Source of the DNA: an uncultured Pelagibacteraceae bacterium | Lineage (GTDB): Bacteria; Pseudomonadota; Alphaproteobacteria; Pelagibacterales; Pelagibacteraceae | Assembly (NCBI GenBank): GCA_902585365.1 | Contig: CACIDF010000002.1 | Coordinates: 60,746 to 124,745, forward strand | Length of the DNA stretch: 64,000 bases | Reading direction: 5' to 3' | Shown here: positions 15,488 through 24,686 of the stretch, one piece after another | Layout: each line of letters opens with the position of its first letter | Numbering within the stretch: the first letter of the stretch is position 1 | The notes under the pieces: generated by a model | Database searches by the model: none | The model's input: only the letters and a program-made list of their open reading frames with translations | What the model was told of the DNA's origin: nothing | Made by a program: the position numbers and the translations under genes

Positions 15488-16622
15488 ACTTACCATTTTC
15501 AACTTTGTAGAAGTTGAGGATATGACTGATTTTTTTATCTTTGATCTCAAAAATACCAGTTTTACCTTTAAATATATTTTCTTGATCAAAAATTTTATTT
15601 TTATTTTCTAAATTATTTTTTTTTGATAAATAGTAAACTAGTCCGACTAAGTCATAACTTAAAAATGAAATCTGGTTTGGGTAACTATTAAATTTTTTAA
15701 AATATAATTTAGAAAAAATATCATAATTTTTTTTGTTAATTGATGGAAAATAAATATTTTGTGAACTATCTTCTTTAAGCAAACTGTCATCGAACCACTG
15801 ATTAAGAGTTATAAAATGAACCCTCTTTGTAGACACATCTGTGTAAATAAGTGATGTAATTACGCTTTTTAATGACTCATCAAAATCTGCAATTATAACT
15901 GAATCGAAACCTAATTTTCCTATTGTATCCTTTTTTTCAAGATTTTTTATTTTTTTTTCTTTATTTGGATCATCAGAGTTTTCTATTCTTTTAATTTCAT
16001 CAAGCAGATTTTGTTTTCTAACTTCATACCTTGTGATTTTTTCAATTCTCTTTGTAATCTCAGTTGGTTCAGTTTTATAATAAAAAACTTTTTTTAAATT
16101 AATTTTTGTCTGTGAAATCCCTTTTTTAATCTCCTCTTTGAAGTCAGTTTCAGGAATAAGACAGATAGTTTTTTTAATATTATTGTCCTCAAGAAATTTT
16201 TTAATTGCTGCTATCTGTGAAGTAGCATTCACACCCGCGTATATCAAATTTTTTTGAGAGTTCTTATCCTTATTTGAAAAAGTTATAAAAATAGCATCAT
16301 CAAATTTTCCTAAATTTTTTATATTTTTATCAAAAATAGGTCCAATAAATATTCTAACACCTTGATCGTATAGCTCTTGTGCCGCTTTGATATTATCTTC
16401 AGAATTATCAAAATTGTTTTTTGGATAAATTTCTAAAATTGGATCATCTATTTTATTAACTGCCAAATTTACAGCTCTTAATACTGACTTTCCTATATTA
16501 TGGTTTTGACCATCCAAAGGCAACAACAAACCAATTTTAATCTTTTCCTCGATTGCAAAAAGCTTGCTAGTAAAAATAAAAGTTATGGATATAAAAAATA
16601 TTAAATAAAGTAATTTTTTCAT
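15471..16622 (-). CDS. Penicillin-binding protein activator (LpoA-like), periplasmic-binding fold
   Basis: 383 residues with an N-terminal signal (LLYLIFFISITFIFTSKLFA) and a type 1 periplasmic-binding fold (KIGLLLPLDGQNHNIG, VRIFIGPIFD, FDSVIIADF). Position supports the LpoA identity: it is divergent from rsmI and followed across rsmI by a DolP-like gene, an arrangement seen across Proteobacteria. LpoA activates the bifunctional peptidoglycan synthase PBP1A from the outer membrane. There is no lipobox Cys, unlike E. coli LpoA, so it may be soluble. An amino-acid ABC-type binding protein is the alternative. Confidence 0.72.
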   Translation of the reverse strand: MKKLLYLIFFISITFIFTSKLFAIEEKIKIGLLLPLDGQNHNIGKSVLRAVNLAVNKIDDPILEIYPKNNFDNSEDNIKAAQELYDQGVRIFIGPIFDKNIKNLGKFDDAIFITFSNKDKNSQKNLIYAGVNATSQIAAIKKFLEDNNIKKTICLIPETDFKEEIKKGISQTKINLKKVFYYKTEPTEITKRIEKITRYEVRKQNLLDEIKRIENSDDPNKEKKIKNLEKKDTIGKLGFDSVIIADFDESLKSVITSLIYTDVSTKRVHFITLNQWFDDSLLKEDSSQNIYFPSINKKNYDIFSKLYFKKFNSYPNQISFLSYDLVGLVYYLSKKNNLENKNKIFDQENIFKGKTGIFEIKDKKISHILNFYKVENGKFIKIF

Positions 16623-16653
16623 ATTATATAATATATAATAAACTCTTAATTTA

Positions 16654-17496
16654 ATGATATCGCAATCACAAAAAAAAGGTCTTTATCTGGTTTCTACTCC
16701 GATAGGAAATTTAGGTGATTTAACAATAAGAGCGTTAGAAATTCTTAAAAATTCAGATTTAATTCTTTGCGAAGATACCCGTGTTTCTATAAAACTTCTG
16801 AATTATTATAATATAAAAACTCAACTCTTATCATTCCACAAATTTAACGAAAAAAAAAAGACTGAAGATATATTAATCAATTTAATGGGAGGTAAAATAA
16901 TTTCACTTATTTCTGACGCAGGAACTCCTGCAATATCAGATCCAGGCAAAATATTAGTGAAAGAATGTATAAAAAAGGATATTCCGGTTACTCCAATACC
17001 AGGAGCTTCATCAGTTATAACTTCTTTATCAATTAGCGGTTTTTCCGACAAGTTTATTTTTTATGGTTTTTTAGAAGAAAAAAAAAATAAATTAATTAAG
17101 GAATTAGAATTTCTTTCCAAAATTGATTGTTCAATAGTTATATTTATTCCACCAAAAAAATTAACTAAAAATGTGGAAACTTTAATAAATTTTTTTAGCA
17201 AAAGAGAAATTGTTCTTTGCAGAGAAATGACAAAATTACACGAGGAATTCATTAGATGTAAAGTTGAAGACTTAAAAAAAATTAAGATTTCCGATAAAGG
17301 TGAACTTACTATTGTTATCTCTGAGGTAAAAGAAAATATAAATCCTTTAGGTTTTTTGAGCGAATCTGATAAAAAAATAATTAAAAGAATGCTAAAAAAT
17401 AAAAGTATTAAAGATATAATTAAAAGTCTTTCTCACAAAGGAATTCAAAAAAAAATAATCTACGATTATTGTCTAGAAGTTAAAAATGATAAATAA
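16654..17496 (+). CDS. rsmI: 16S rRNA (cytidine-1402-2'-O)-methyltransferase
   Basis: 280 residues. The tetrapyrrole-methylase fold is recognised from LYLVSTPIGNLGDLTIRALE, LCEDTRVSIKLLNYY, ISDAGTPAISDPGKILV and PIPGASSVITSLSISG. RsmI adds 2'-O-methyl to C1402 in the ribosomal decoding site with RsmH. It is divergent from the lpoA-like gene (31-base spacer) and overlaps the next gene by 11 bases. The nuclease-like yraN gene, which often follows rsmI, is absent here. Confidence 0.95.
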   Translation: MISQSQKKGLYLVSTPIGNLGDLTIRALEILKNSDLILCEDTRVSIKLLNYYNIKTQLLSFHKFNEKKKTEDILINLMGGKIISLISDAGTPAISDPGKILVKECIKKDIPVTPIPGASSVITSLSISGFSDKFIFYGFLEEKKNKLIKELEFLSKIDCSIVIFIPPKKLTKNVETLINFFSKREIVLCREMTKLHEEFIRCKVEDLKKIKISDKGELTIVISEVKENINPLGFLSESDKKIIKRMLKNKSIKDIIKSLSHKGIQKKIIYDYCLEVKNDK

Positions 17497-18082
17497 AAAT
17501 TTTTATTTTTTTTTAATATTTCTCGTTCTCTTAAACAGTTGTTCAGGCACTAGCTCAAGAGGATTGTTTGGGACAGGAGTTTCTGTGGCAATTGACCCAA
17601 GATCTCTAGGAACACAAATTGACGATTCTATTATGGAAAAAAACCTAATAACTAGACTTACTATAGAAGAAAAGAAATATTTCTTATCCATCAAAACCAA
17701 GGTTTTAGATGGCAGAATATTTATTACTGGTAAAGTTGATAATCCAGAGGAAAAGTTAAAAATAACTAAAATCGCATGGGAAACTAGTGGGGTTAGGTCT
17801 GTAAGAAATGATATAAAAATTAAAGAAAAATTCAATTTTAAACAATCAGCAAAAGATACACTAATAACTTCTCAATTACGAGCTGCATTAATTGTAAATA
17901 AAAATATAAAATCTAGTAATTATCAAATAGATACTTATAAAAAAAATATCTATATATATGGAATAGCAAGAAATAGAGATGAATTAGAAATAGTTGTCGA
18001 TGAAGCAAATTCTATCTTGGATGTAAATAAAGTCATTGCCAGCATTCTCTTAGTAGAAGATTTAAGAATTCAAAAAGATTAA
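17486..18082 (+). CDS. dolP: BON-domain lipoprotein, DolP (YraP)-like
   Basis: 198 residues with a lipobox (LVLLNSCSG) and two BON domains, one at about 50-115 (GRIFITGKVDNPEEKLKITKIAWETSGVRSVRNDI) and one at about 120-195. DolP is an outer-membrane lipoprotein that binds anionic lipid and supports envelope integrity and the BAM complex. The start lies inside the rsmI end. The locus order lpoA-rsmI-dolP supports the name. The stop overlaps maeB in a shared TTAA. Confidence 0.85.
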   Translation: MINKNFYFFLIFLVLLNSCSGTSSRGLFGTGVSVAIDPRSLGTQIDDSIMEKNLITRLTIEEKKYFLSIKTKVLDGRIFITGKVDNPEEKLKITKIAWETSGVRSVRNDIKIKEKFNFKQSAKDTLITSQLRAALIVNKNIKSSNYQIDTYKKNIYIYGIARNRDELEIVVDEANSILDVNKVIASILLVEDLRIQKD

Positions 18083-20364
18083 TTTTTTTTGTAATCAATT
18101 ATCTCAGCTGAATAAGCCGCAACAGATGCTAAATTCAGTATATCTGATGTTGAGCTTCTTAATGGTGCAATTTCAATAGCTTGCCCCAAACCTATTAAAA
18201 GTGGTCCAATTAATTTTGCTCTGCTCATGGACTGTATCATCTTATAAGATATCGCAGCACTGTGTTGACTTGGCATAATCAAAACGTTTGCGTTGCCAAC
18301 AATTTCAGAAAACGGATATAGTTCCTGAAACATATCCTCTAAGGCAACATCTGGCTGCATCTCACCATCAAATTTAAAGTCAACATTTTTCTTCTTAAGC
18401 AGTTCAACAGCATCACTTATTCTTTTTGTTCTGTCCGTTGTCGGTTGGCCAAAAGTGGAATGAGATAAAAAAGCAATTTTTGGATCAAATCCAAAAAGTC
18501 TCACAACTCTAGCAGCTGAAATTGCCATTTCGGCAAGTTGTTTTTCGTCAGGGTATTCAATTACCGTGGTATCACAAATAAAGATGGTTTTTCCTCTATT
18601 AACTATCATATTTAAACCAAACATTATTTCACCTGGCCTTGGGTCAATAACTTTGGAAATTTTTTCAAGAGATGCTGAATATCTTCTTGTATTCCCAGTA
18701 ACCATTGCATCTGCATCTCCACATGAAACCATACAAGCACCAAAAGTAACTCTATCATTTCTAACAAGTTTATCACAATCTCGCTCTAATAATCCGTCTG
18801 TTCTTTGAAGTCGTTTAAATAAAAACTCTGTGTATTTATTTCTTAATGTTTCGTTTGTTGAATTAATAATTTCAATGTCAAAGTTTTCTCCATATCCAAT
18901 TTCATTTAATTTTTTTCTAACTATCTCTTCTTTAGCAATTAAAATTGGGATACCCAACCCACTGTTTTTGAATGAAATTGCAGCTTTAAGATTGTTTTCA
19001 TCTTCTCCATCAGCAAATACAACTTTTTTTTGATTTTTTTTAATTTGCGAATTTATACCTTGCATAACAGCTACAGTTGGATCAAGTCTATTTTTTAATT
19101 GCTCTGAGTAATTCTCAAAATTTTCAATTCCTATTCTTGCAACACCAGTTTTAATTGCAGCTTTAGCAACTGCTGGTGGTATAACGCTTATAAGCCTTGG
19201 ATCAAAAGTTGATGGGATAATATAGTCTTTTCCATAAACTGGTCTTTCACCACCCATTGCAGCGACTACTTCATCAGGAACTCTTTCTCTTGCTAATGAA
19301 GCGATAGCATGTACTGCAGCAACTTTCATTTCCTCGTTGATGGTTTTTGATCTAACATCAAGAGCTCCTCTAAAAATATATGGAAAGCCAATTAAATTAT
19401 TTACTTGATTAGGATAATCTGATCTACCAGTTGCAATAATTGCATCATCTCTTACTTCTTCAATTTCTTCAGGAGTAATTTCTGGATCAGGATTAGCACA
19501 AGCAAAAATTATAGGCTTTTTTGCCATACATTTTACCATATCTTTTTTGAGAACTCCTGCTTGAGATAACCCTAAAAAAACATCGGCATTTTTAATAGCG
19601 TCATTTAAATTTCTGTCATTTGTTTTAATTGCGAATTCATTTTTCCATTCATTTAAGTTATCTCTACCTTTGTAAATTACTCCTTTTGAATCAAGCATTT
19701 TGATTTTATTTTTATCTACCCCTGAGTTTATAAAAAGTTTTGCGCATGCCATTGCAGATGCGCCGGCACCATTGATAACTATATTTATTTCATTTAGCTT
19801 TTTTTTTGCTATATCGCAGGCATTTATTAATGCTGCACTAGTTATTATTGCAGTACCATGTTGATCATCGTGAAAAACTGGAATATCTAATATTTCTTTT
19901 AATTTTTTTTCTATAATGAAACACTCAGGTGCTTTTATATCTTCGAGGTTAATTCCCCCGAAACTTTTAGAAATATTTTTTATTGATTTAATTATTTCTT
20001 CAGTATCGTTAGTGTCAATTTCTATATCAATCGAATCTATATCTGCAAATCTTTTAAATAAAACAGCTTTACCCTCCATAACAGGTTTCGATGCTATGGC
20101 TCCTAAATTACCCAGACCTAAAATTGCTGAACCATTACTAATTACTGCTACTAAATTTCCTTTAGTTGTATAATCGTATGCTCGGTCAGGATTCTCAGCA
20201 ATTGCTTTTACTGGTGCAGCAACACCAGGTGAGTAAGCAAGGGCTAGGTCCCTTTTTGACGTCATCGGTTTTGATGAGATAATCTCAATCTTGCCTGATT
20301 TATTGCTATTATGAAATTCTAATGCTTCTTTATCCGAGTAATGTTCAACTTTATTTTTTTTCAT
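18079..20364 (-). CDS. maeB: NADP-dependent malic enzyme with C-terminal phosphotransacetylase-like domain
   Basis: 761 residues, the length of the MaeB hybrid enzyme. The N-terminal malic enzyme part (about 1-430) shows YSPGVAAPVKAI, KAVLFKRFADIDSIDIE, HDDQHGTA and the nucleotide-binding VINGAGASAMACAKLF. The C-terminal part (about 440-755) resembles phosphotransacetylase (KVVFADGEDENNLKA...ALSHSTFGQP) and is usually regulatory. It converts malate to pyruvate, CO2 and NADPH. It is divergent from murJ with 50 bases between starts. Confidence 0.97.
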   Translation of the reverse strand: MKKNKVEHYSDKEALEFHNSNKSGKIEIISSKPMTSKRDLALAYSPGVAAPVKAIAENPDRAYDYTTKGNLVAVISNGSAILGLGNLGAIASKPVMEGKAVLFKRFADIDSIDIEIDTNDTEEIIKSIKNISKSFGGINLEDIKAPECFIIEKKLKEILDIPVFHDDQHGTAIITSAALINACDIAKKKLNEINIVINGAGASAMACAKLFINSGVDKNKIKMLDSKGVIYKGRDNLNEWKNEFAIKTNDRNLNDAIKNADVFLGLSQAGVLKKDMVKCMAKKPIIFACANPDPEITPEEIEEVRDDAIIATGRSDYPNQVNNLIGFPYIFRGALDVRSKTINEEMKVAAVHAIASLARERVPDEVVAAMGGERPVYGKDYIIPSTFDPRLISVIPPAVAKAAIKTGVARIGIENFENYSEQLKNRLDPTVAVMQGINSQIKKNQKKVVFADGEDENNLKAAISFKNSGLGIPILIAKEEIVRKKLNEIGYGENFDIEIINSTNETLRNKYTEFLFKRLQRTDGLLERDCDKLVRNDRVTFGACMVSCGDADAMVTGNTRRYSASLEKISKVIDPRPGEIMFGLNMIVNRGKTIFICDTTVIEYPDEKQLAEMAISAARVVRLFGFDPKIAFLSHSTFGQPTTDRTKRISDAVELLKKKNVDFKFDGEMQPDVALEDMFQELYPFSEIVGNANVLIMPSQHSAAISYKMIQSMSRAKLIGPLLIGLGQAIEIAPLRSSTSDILNLASVAAYSAEIIDYKKN

Positions 20365-20414
20365 TGGTATTATTTATGTATACAATTGAGCCAATATTAA
20401 GACTAATATGATTT

Positions 20415-21944
20415 ATGAATATAATTAAGTCAACTGGGACTTTCAGTTTTTATACTTTAATAAGTCGTATTTCAGGTTATTTAAGAGATATTCTTATTGC
20501 AATTTTTCTTGGTTCTGGACCTGTAGCTGATGCTTTTTTTGTTGCTTTTAGAATTCCAAACACCTTTAGAAGATTGTTTGGTGAAGGATCATTCAATGCT
20601 GCATTTGTACCAAGTTATTCTAAAGAGTTAGTCAAAGGGAAAAGAAAATCAGAGAATTTTGCTAATAATATTTTCAATCTCTTAACTATTTTTCTTTTAG
20701 CATTAGTGCTTTTAGTCGAGTTATTTATGCCTTTTTTTGTGTCATTAATTGCACCTGGTTTTAAATCTAATCCAGAAAAATTTGCCTTAGCAACTAATTT
20801 AACAAAAATTACTTTCCCTTTTATATTATTTGTTAGTTTAGCATCTTTTTTTTCAGCTATTTTGAACTCACACAACAGGTTTGCGGCAGCTTCAGCTGCC
20901 CCAATTATTCTAAACATTGTAATGATAGGAATATTAATTTGCGGGAAAGTCTTAGGTGAAAAATTAGTTATCTATTTATCATATGGCGTATCTATCGCAG
21001 GTTTTATTCAAGCTATTTTCTTAATAATATTTGTTAAAAAATTTTTTAAACCAAATTTAAAATTTAATTTTAACATTTCAAAAGAGGTTAAATTATTTTT
21101 TAAAAAACTCTTACCAAGCATATTCTCTTCTGGTGTTACTCAAATTAATATTTTAGTAGGAACAATTATTGCTTCATTTGAGGCAAGTGCAGTTTCTATC
21201 TTATATTATGCAGACAGGATATATCAAATAAATCTTGCAATTGCAGGCATCGCAATAGGGACTGTTATACTCCCAAAATTGTCATCTTACATTCAACAAA
21301 ATAAAAAATTAGATATAGATAAAATACAAAACCAATCTCTAGAATTGTCATTACTCTTAAGTTTGCCAGCTATGTTGGCACTAATGATTGCAAATGAAGA
21401 AATTGTATCGTCATTATTTGGTTATGGCTCGTTTGGTGAAATAAGTGTAAAAAATTCTGCGAAAGCTTTACTATATTTTTCAATAGGCCTTCCAGCATTT
21501 TCTTTAATAAAAATATTTTCAAGTTTTATTTTTGCAAGAGATAATACTAGAATTCCTTTTTATTTTTCTACTGTGTCTGTTTTAATAAATATTTTAATTA
21601 GTGTTTATTATTTTAGAGATCTAGGTTTTATTATAATACCAATTGCAACTTCAATATCATCATGGGTTAATTCTATTTTATTATATATTTATTTAAGTAA
21701 AGAAGGATATTTCAAACTTAGCAAAAAACTAATTATACAAATTATAAGAATTACTATTTCAACTATAACAATGGGAATATTACTACAAAATTTAATATCT
21801 TATTTTGATAGTCAATTGTCTTTTGAAAATAATTATAAATTTGTCTATCTGCTTTTTATAGTAATATTGAGTATCTTAATTTATTTTGTAATTTCATTGA
21901 TTACTAAAGCTTTCAAATTGAGTGATATTAAAATAAGGTATTAG
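20415..21944 (+). CDS. murJ: Lipid II flippase MurJ (MviN)
   Basis: 509 residues with about fourteen hydrophobic helices. The start is characteristic: FYTLISRISGYLRDILIAIFLGSGPVADAFFVAFRIPN, then FRRLFGEGSFNAAFVPSYS, with conserved Arg residues of the central cavity. It moves lipid-linked peptidoglycan precursor across the inner membrane. The stop is one base before the trpS ATG, so the two are co-transcribed. Confidence 0.96.
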   Translation: MNIIKSTGTFSFYTLISRISGYLRDILIAIFLGSGPVADAFFVAFRIPNTFRRLFGEGSFNAAFVPSYSKELVKGKRKSENFANNIFNLLTIFLLALVLLVELFMPFFVSLIAPGFKSNPEKFALATNLTKITFPFILFVSLASFFSAILNSHNRFAAASAAPIILNIVMIGILICGKVLGEKLVIYLSYGVSIAGFIQAIFLIIFVKKFFKPNLKFNFNISKEVKLFFKKLLPSIFSSGVTQINILVGTIIASFEASAVSILYYADRIYQINLAIAGIAIGTVILPKLSSYIQQNKKLDIDKIQNQSLELSLLLSLPAMLALMIANEEIVSSLFGYGSFGEISVKNSAKALLYFSIGLPAFSLIKIFSSFIFARDNTRIPFYFSTVSVLINILISVYYFRDLGFIIIPIATSISSWVNSILLYIYLSKEGYFKLSKKLIIQIIRITISTITMGILLQNLISYFDSQLSFENNYKFVYLLFIVILSILIYFVISLITKAFKLSDIKIRY

Positions 21945-21945
21945 T

Positions 21946-22947
21946 ATGGGGGTTAAAAAAATTTTTTCAGGTGTTCAGCCTACTGGTAATCTACATTTGG
22001 GAAACTATATAGGAGCTATCAAGAACTTTGTTGATCTACAGAATGAAAATAACGAGTGTATATTTTGTGTAGTAGATTTACACGCTGTTACTGTTAAACA
22101 AGATCCTAAAATTTTAAAACAAAATACCAGAGAAACAGCCGCAACATTTTTAGCATGTGGTATCAATCCAAAAAAAAGTATAATTTTTAACCAGTCCTCT
22201 GTATCAGCTCATTCAGAGCTTTCTTGGTTGTTAAGTTGTGTCGCTAGAATGGGTTGGTTAAATAGAATGACACAATTTAAAGAAAAGGCTGGAAAAGATA
22301 AAGAAAAGGCAAGTGTTGGTCTTTATATTTATCCTATTTTGATGGCTGCAGATATTCTTTTATATGATGCAACTCACGTGCCTGTAGGGGAAGATCAAAA
22401 ACAGCATTTAGAATTAGCTAGAGATATATCAAAAAAATTTAATACAGATTTTGATGCACCTGAATTCTTTAAAATTCCAGAACCATTAATTCAAAAAAAC
22501 TTTGCAAGAATTATGAGTTTAAAAGATGGAAAAAAAAAAATGAGCAAATCAGACCCATCTGAATTAAGCAGAATAAACTTAACTGACTCAGAGTCGGAGA
22601 TAATTAATAAAATAAAAAAAGCAAAAACAGACACTAGCCCTTTTCCAACAAATATTAACAATTTAAAGTCTAGGCCTGAAATTGAAAATTTAATTGGGAT
22701 TTATTCATCCTTATCAGGAAAAAAAATTGATCTATTGTTTAACGAATTTAAAGATAAAAACTTTTCTTTTTTTAAGGAAAAATTGTCAGAAGTTATAGTT
22801 GAAAAAATTTTACCGATTTCAAAAGAGATTAAAAAATTAAACCAAGATCATTCCTATATTGATCAAGTATTACATGATGGTAGCGAAAAAGCTTATGAAT
22901 TGTCATCAAAAAAAATACAAGATATTAAGAAAAAATTTGGTTTTTAA
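21946..22947 (+). CDS. trpS: Tryptophanyl-tRNA synthetase
   Basis: 333 residues, normal bacterial length. The class I signature appears as SGVQPTGNLHLGNYIGA (HIGH equivalent) and KKKMSKSDPSEL (KMSKS). VPVGEDQKQHLELARDIS is the TrpRS-specific block. It charges tRNA-Trp. It is packed directly behind murJ and followed after 45 bases by nfu. Confidence 0.98.
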   Translation: MGVKKIFSGVQPTGNLHLGNYIGAIKNFVDLQNENNECIFCVVDLHAVTVKQDPKILKQNTRETAATFLACGINPKKSIIFNQSSVSAHSELSWLLSCVARMGWLNRMTQFKEKAGKDKEKASVGLYIYPILMAADILLYDATHVPVGEDQKQHLELARDISKKFNTDFDAPEFFKIPEPLIQKNFARIMSLKDGKKKMSKSDPSELSRINLTDSESEIINKIKKAKTDTSPFPTNINNLKSRPEIENLIGIYSSLSGKKIDLLFNEFKDKNFSFFKEKLSEVIVEKILPISKEIKKLNQDHSYIDQVLHDGSEKAYELSSKKIQDIKKKFGF

Positions 22948-22992
22948 GTATTATTTGCTTTAAAAATTTTATGTAATACTTATATTTATCAT

Positions 22993-23532
22993 ATGTTTGT
23001 ACAAACCGAAATAACTCCTAATCCAAATTCATTAAAATTTCTACCTGGGAAAACTGTATCTTTAATTGGACCGATAGAAATTACAGAAATTAGCAAAACT
23101 AGCAATGATCTTATTAGGAATATATTATCAGTAGATGGAGTAAAAGGTGTTTTTCTTTCTGATAACTTCATTTCCGTAAATAAACACAATGAGTTTGACT
23201 GGGAGGATTTAAAACATATTATCATATCATTTATTAATGATTATTTTGCTAATGGAAATGAAAATGTTATTTCAAAAATAGAGGAAACGAAAGAGTTTGA
23301 TACTTCAACTGTAGAAGGCCAAATTATCAAAATATTGGAAACTAAAATTAGACCTGCTGTTGCAAGGGATGGAGGTGATATTAAATTTAAAGAATTTAAA
23401 GATGGCATAGTCCGAGTAGAACTTCAGGGTGCATGTTCTGGATGCCCCAGTGCTGCATTAACTTTGAAACAAGGGGTTCAAAATTTGTTATGTCATTACA
23501 TTCCTGAGGTAAGAGAAGTTGAGGCTATTTGA
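22993..23532 (+). CDS. nfuA: NifU/Nfu-family Fe-S scaffold protein
   Basis: 179 residues. An N-terminal Nfu domain (MFVQTEITPNPNSLKFLPG) is joined to the C-terminal NifU-like domain with the cluster-binding CxxC in LQGACSGCPSAALTLKQGVQ. This architecture is the mitochondrial/alphaproteobacterial Nfu1 type that delivers 4Fe-4S clusters to targets such as lipoate synthase and aconitase. The stop overlaps the TTG start of the next gene. Confidence 0.95.
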   Translation: MFVQTEITPNPNSLKFLPGKTVSLIGPIEITEISKTSNDLIRNILSVDGVKGVFLSDNFISVNKHNEFDWEDLKHIIISFINDYFANGNENVISKIEETKEFDTSTVEGQIIKILETKIRPAVARDGGDIKFKEFKDGIVRVELQGACSGCPSAALTLKQGVQNLLCHYIPEVREVEAI

Positions 23533-24686
23533 AAAAAATTTTTCCAAATAAACTAATTAAAAAAAACTTTAATATTAATCAATTTTTAAAGCTTAAAAAA
23601 TTTTTGTCATCTCAAGGTATAATTATAAAAAAAAAAACGACTTTTAAATTTGGTTTTGAAAAATTAAGAACTTTATATTTAACAGGATTATCCAGTTTAT
23701 TTATAATTGTAATTTCTTTTATAATACCTTTGTTTTCAGATATGAGTCCGAAGGTTGCCAAAAATTTTAAAATTAATGATTCAAATAAAAAATTTAAAAA
23801 GGTTTTAGAAGGAGGCGAGTTAGAAAATAATTCAAAGATAGATGAGGGCCTAGATTTATCAAATATTTTGGAGGATGTTTTTAAATTTGAAGATTTGCCC
23901 GAAGACACTGTCCGACTTAGCGCATCTACAATAGAACAACTTTTTGAGGATACTAACTATTCATTAAGTGAAGTAAGAAAAAGTAAAAAGGTTAAGCCAA
24001 TAAGGCTCTCACTTTTACCAAATGAAATCAAACAGATCGAAAATTCAAAAAAAAGAAAGAGTTTATTTATTCAAATTATTTTGCCACTTATATTAGAGGA
24101 AAATAATTTAATTTTGTTAGATAGAAAAAAACTGTTTAGTATTTTAAACAAAAATAAAAATTCAAAAAAAGAAATAAATTGGTTAAATCGAAAATTTAAA
24201 CAATACGGAGTTTTAAATAAGGATATACCCACTTTAAAAGTAAGAATGGACATTGTTCCTGTTTCATTAGCTATTGCTCAAGCAGCAAAAGAAACGGGGT
24301 GGGGAACATCTAGGTTTGCTCTTGAGGGAAACGCACTGTTTGGTCAATGGACCTGGTCTGGAGATGGTATTAAACCTGCCGGCGCTGAGAGTGACACTAA
24401 GCATAAAGTAATGAAATTTAGAGTATTAAAAGCATCTGTGAGAGCTTATCAAAGAAATTTAAATACTCATTCAAGTTACAAAAATTTTAGACAATTAAGA
24501 GCTCAATTGAGAGATGACAGCGAGTCTCTTGATAGTTTATTACTAGCTGATCAATTAGATAATTACGCTGAGACCGGCAAAGAGTACACTAAAATACTTA
24601 AACAAATAATCAATCAGAACTCTTTGAAAGATTTTGATGATGTAAAATTAATGCCTCTTAGTGTTAAATACAAAAATTTGATCTAA
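23529..24686 (+). CDS. Bax-like beta-N-acetylglucosaminidase, membrane anchored
   Basis: 385 residues. One membrane helix (about 51-69, LTGLSSLFIIVISFIIPLF) is followed by a charged linker and a C-terminal glucosaminidase (LYZ2/Bax-like) domain. Its core is AIAQAAKETGWGTSRFALEGNALFGQWTW, with the catalytic Glu in KETGW. It probably trims peptidoglycan in the periplasm. The start is a TTG overlapping the nfuA stop. The stop overlaps the convergent deacetylase gene (CTAA). Confidence 0.82.
   Translation: MKKIFPNKLIKKNFNINQFLKLKKFLSSQGIIIKKKTTFKFGFEKLRTLYLTGLSSLFIIVISFIIPLFSDMSPKVAKNFKINDSNKKFKKVLEGGELENNSKIDEGLDLSNILEDVFKFEDLPEDTVRLSASTIEQLFEDTNYSLSEVRKSKKVKPIRLSLLPNEIKQIENSKKRKSLFIQIILPLILEENNLILLDRKKLFSILNKNKNSKKEINWLNRKFKQYGVLNKDIPTLKVRMDIVPVSLAIAQAAKETGWGTSRFALEGNALFGQWTWSGDGIKPAGAESDTKHKVMKFRVLKASVRAYQRNLNTHSSYKNFRQLRAQLRDDSESLDSLLLADQLDNYAETGKEYTKILKQIINQNSLKDFDDVKLMPLSVKYKNLI

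Noticed and set aside
15291-15611. 106-residue ORF across the rdgB/lpoA junction
   Set aside because: It is an alternate frame of rdgB and antisense to the lpoA-like gene, with no recognisable domain.
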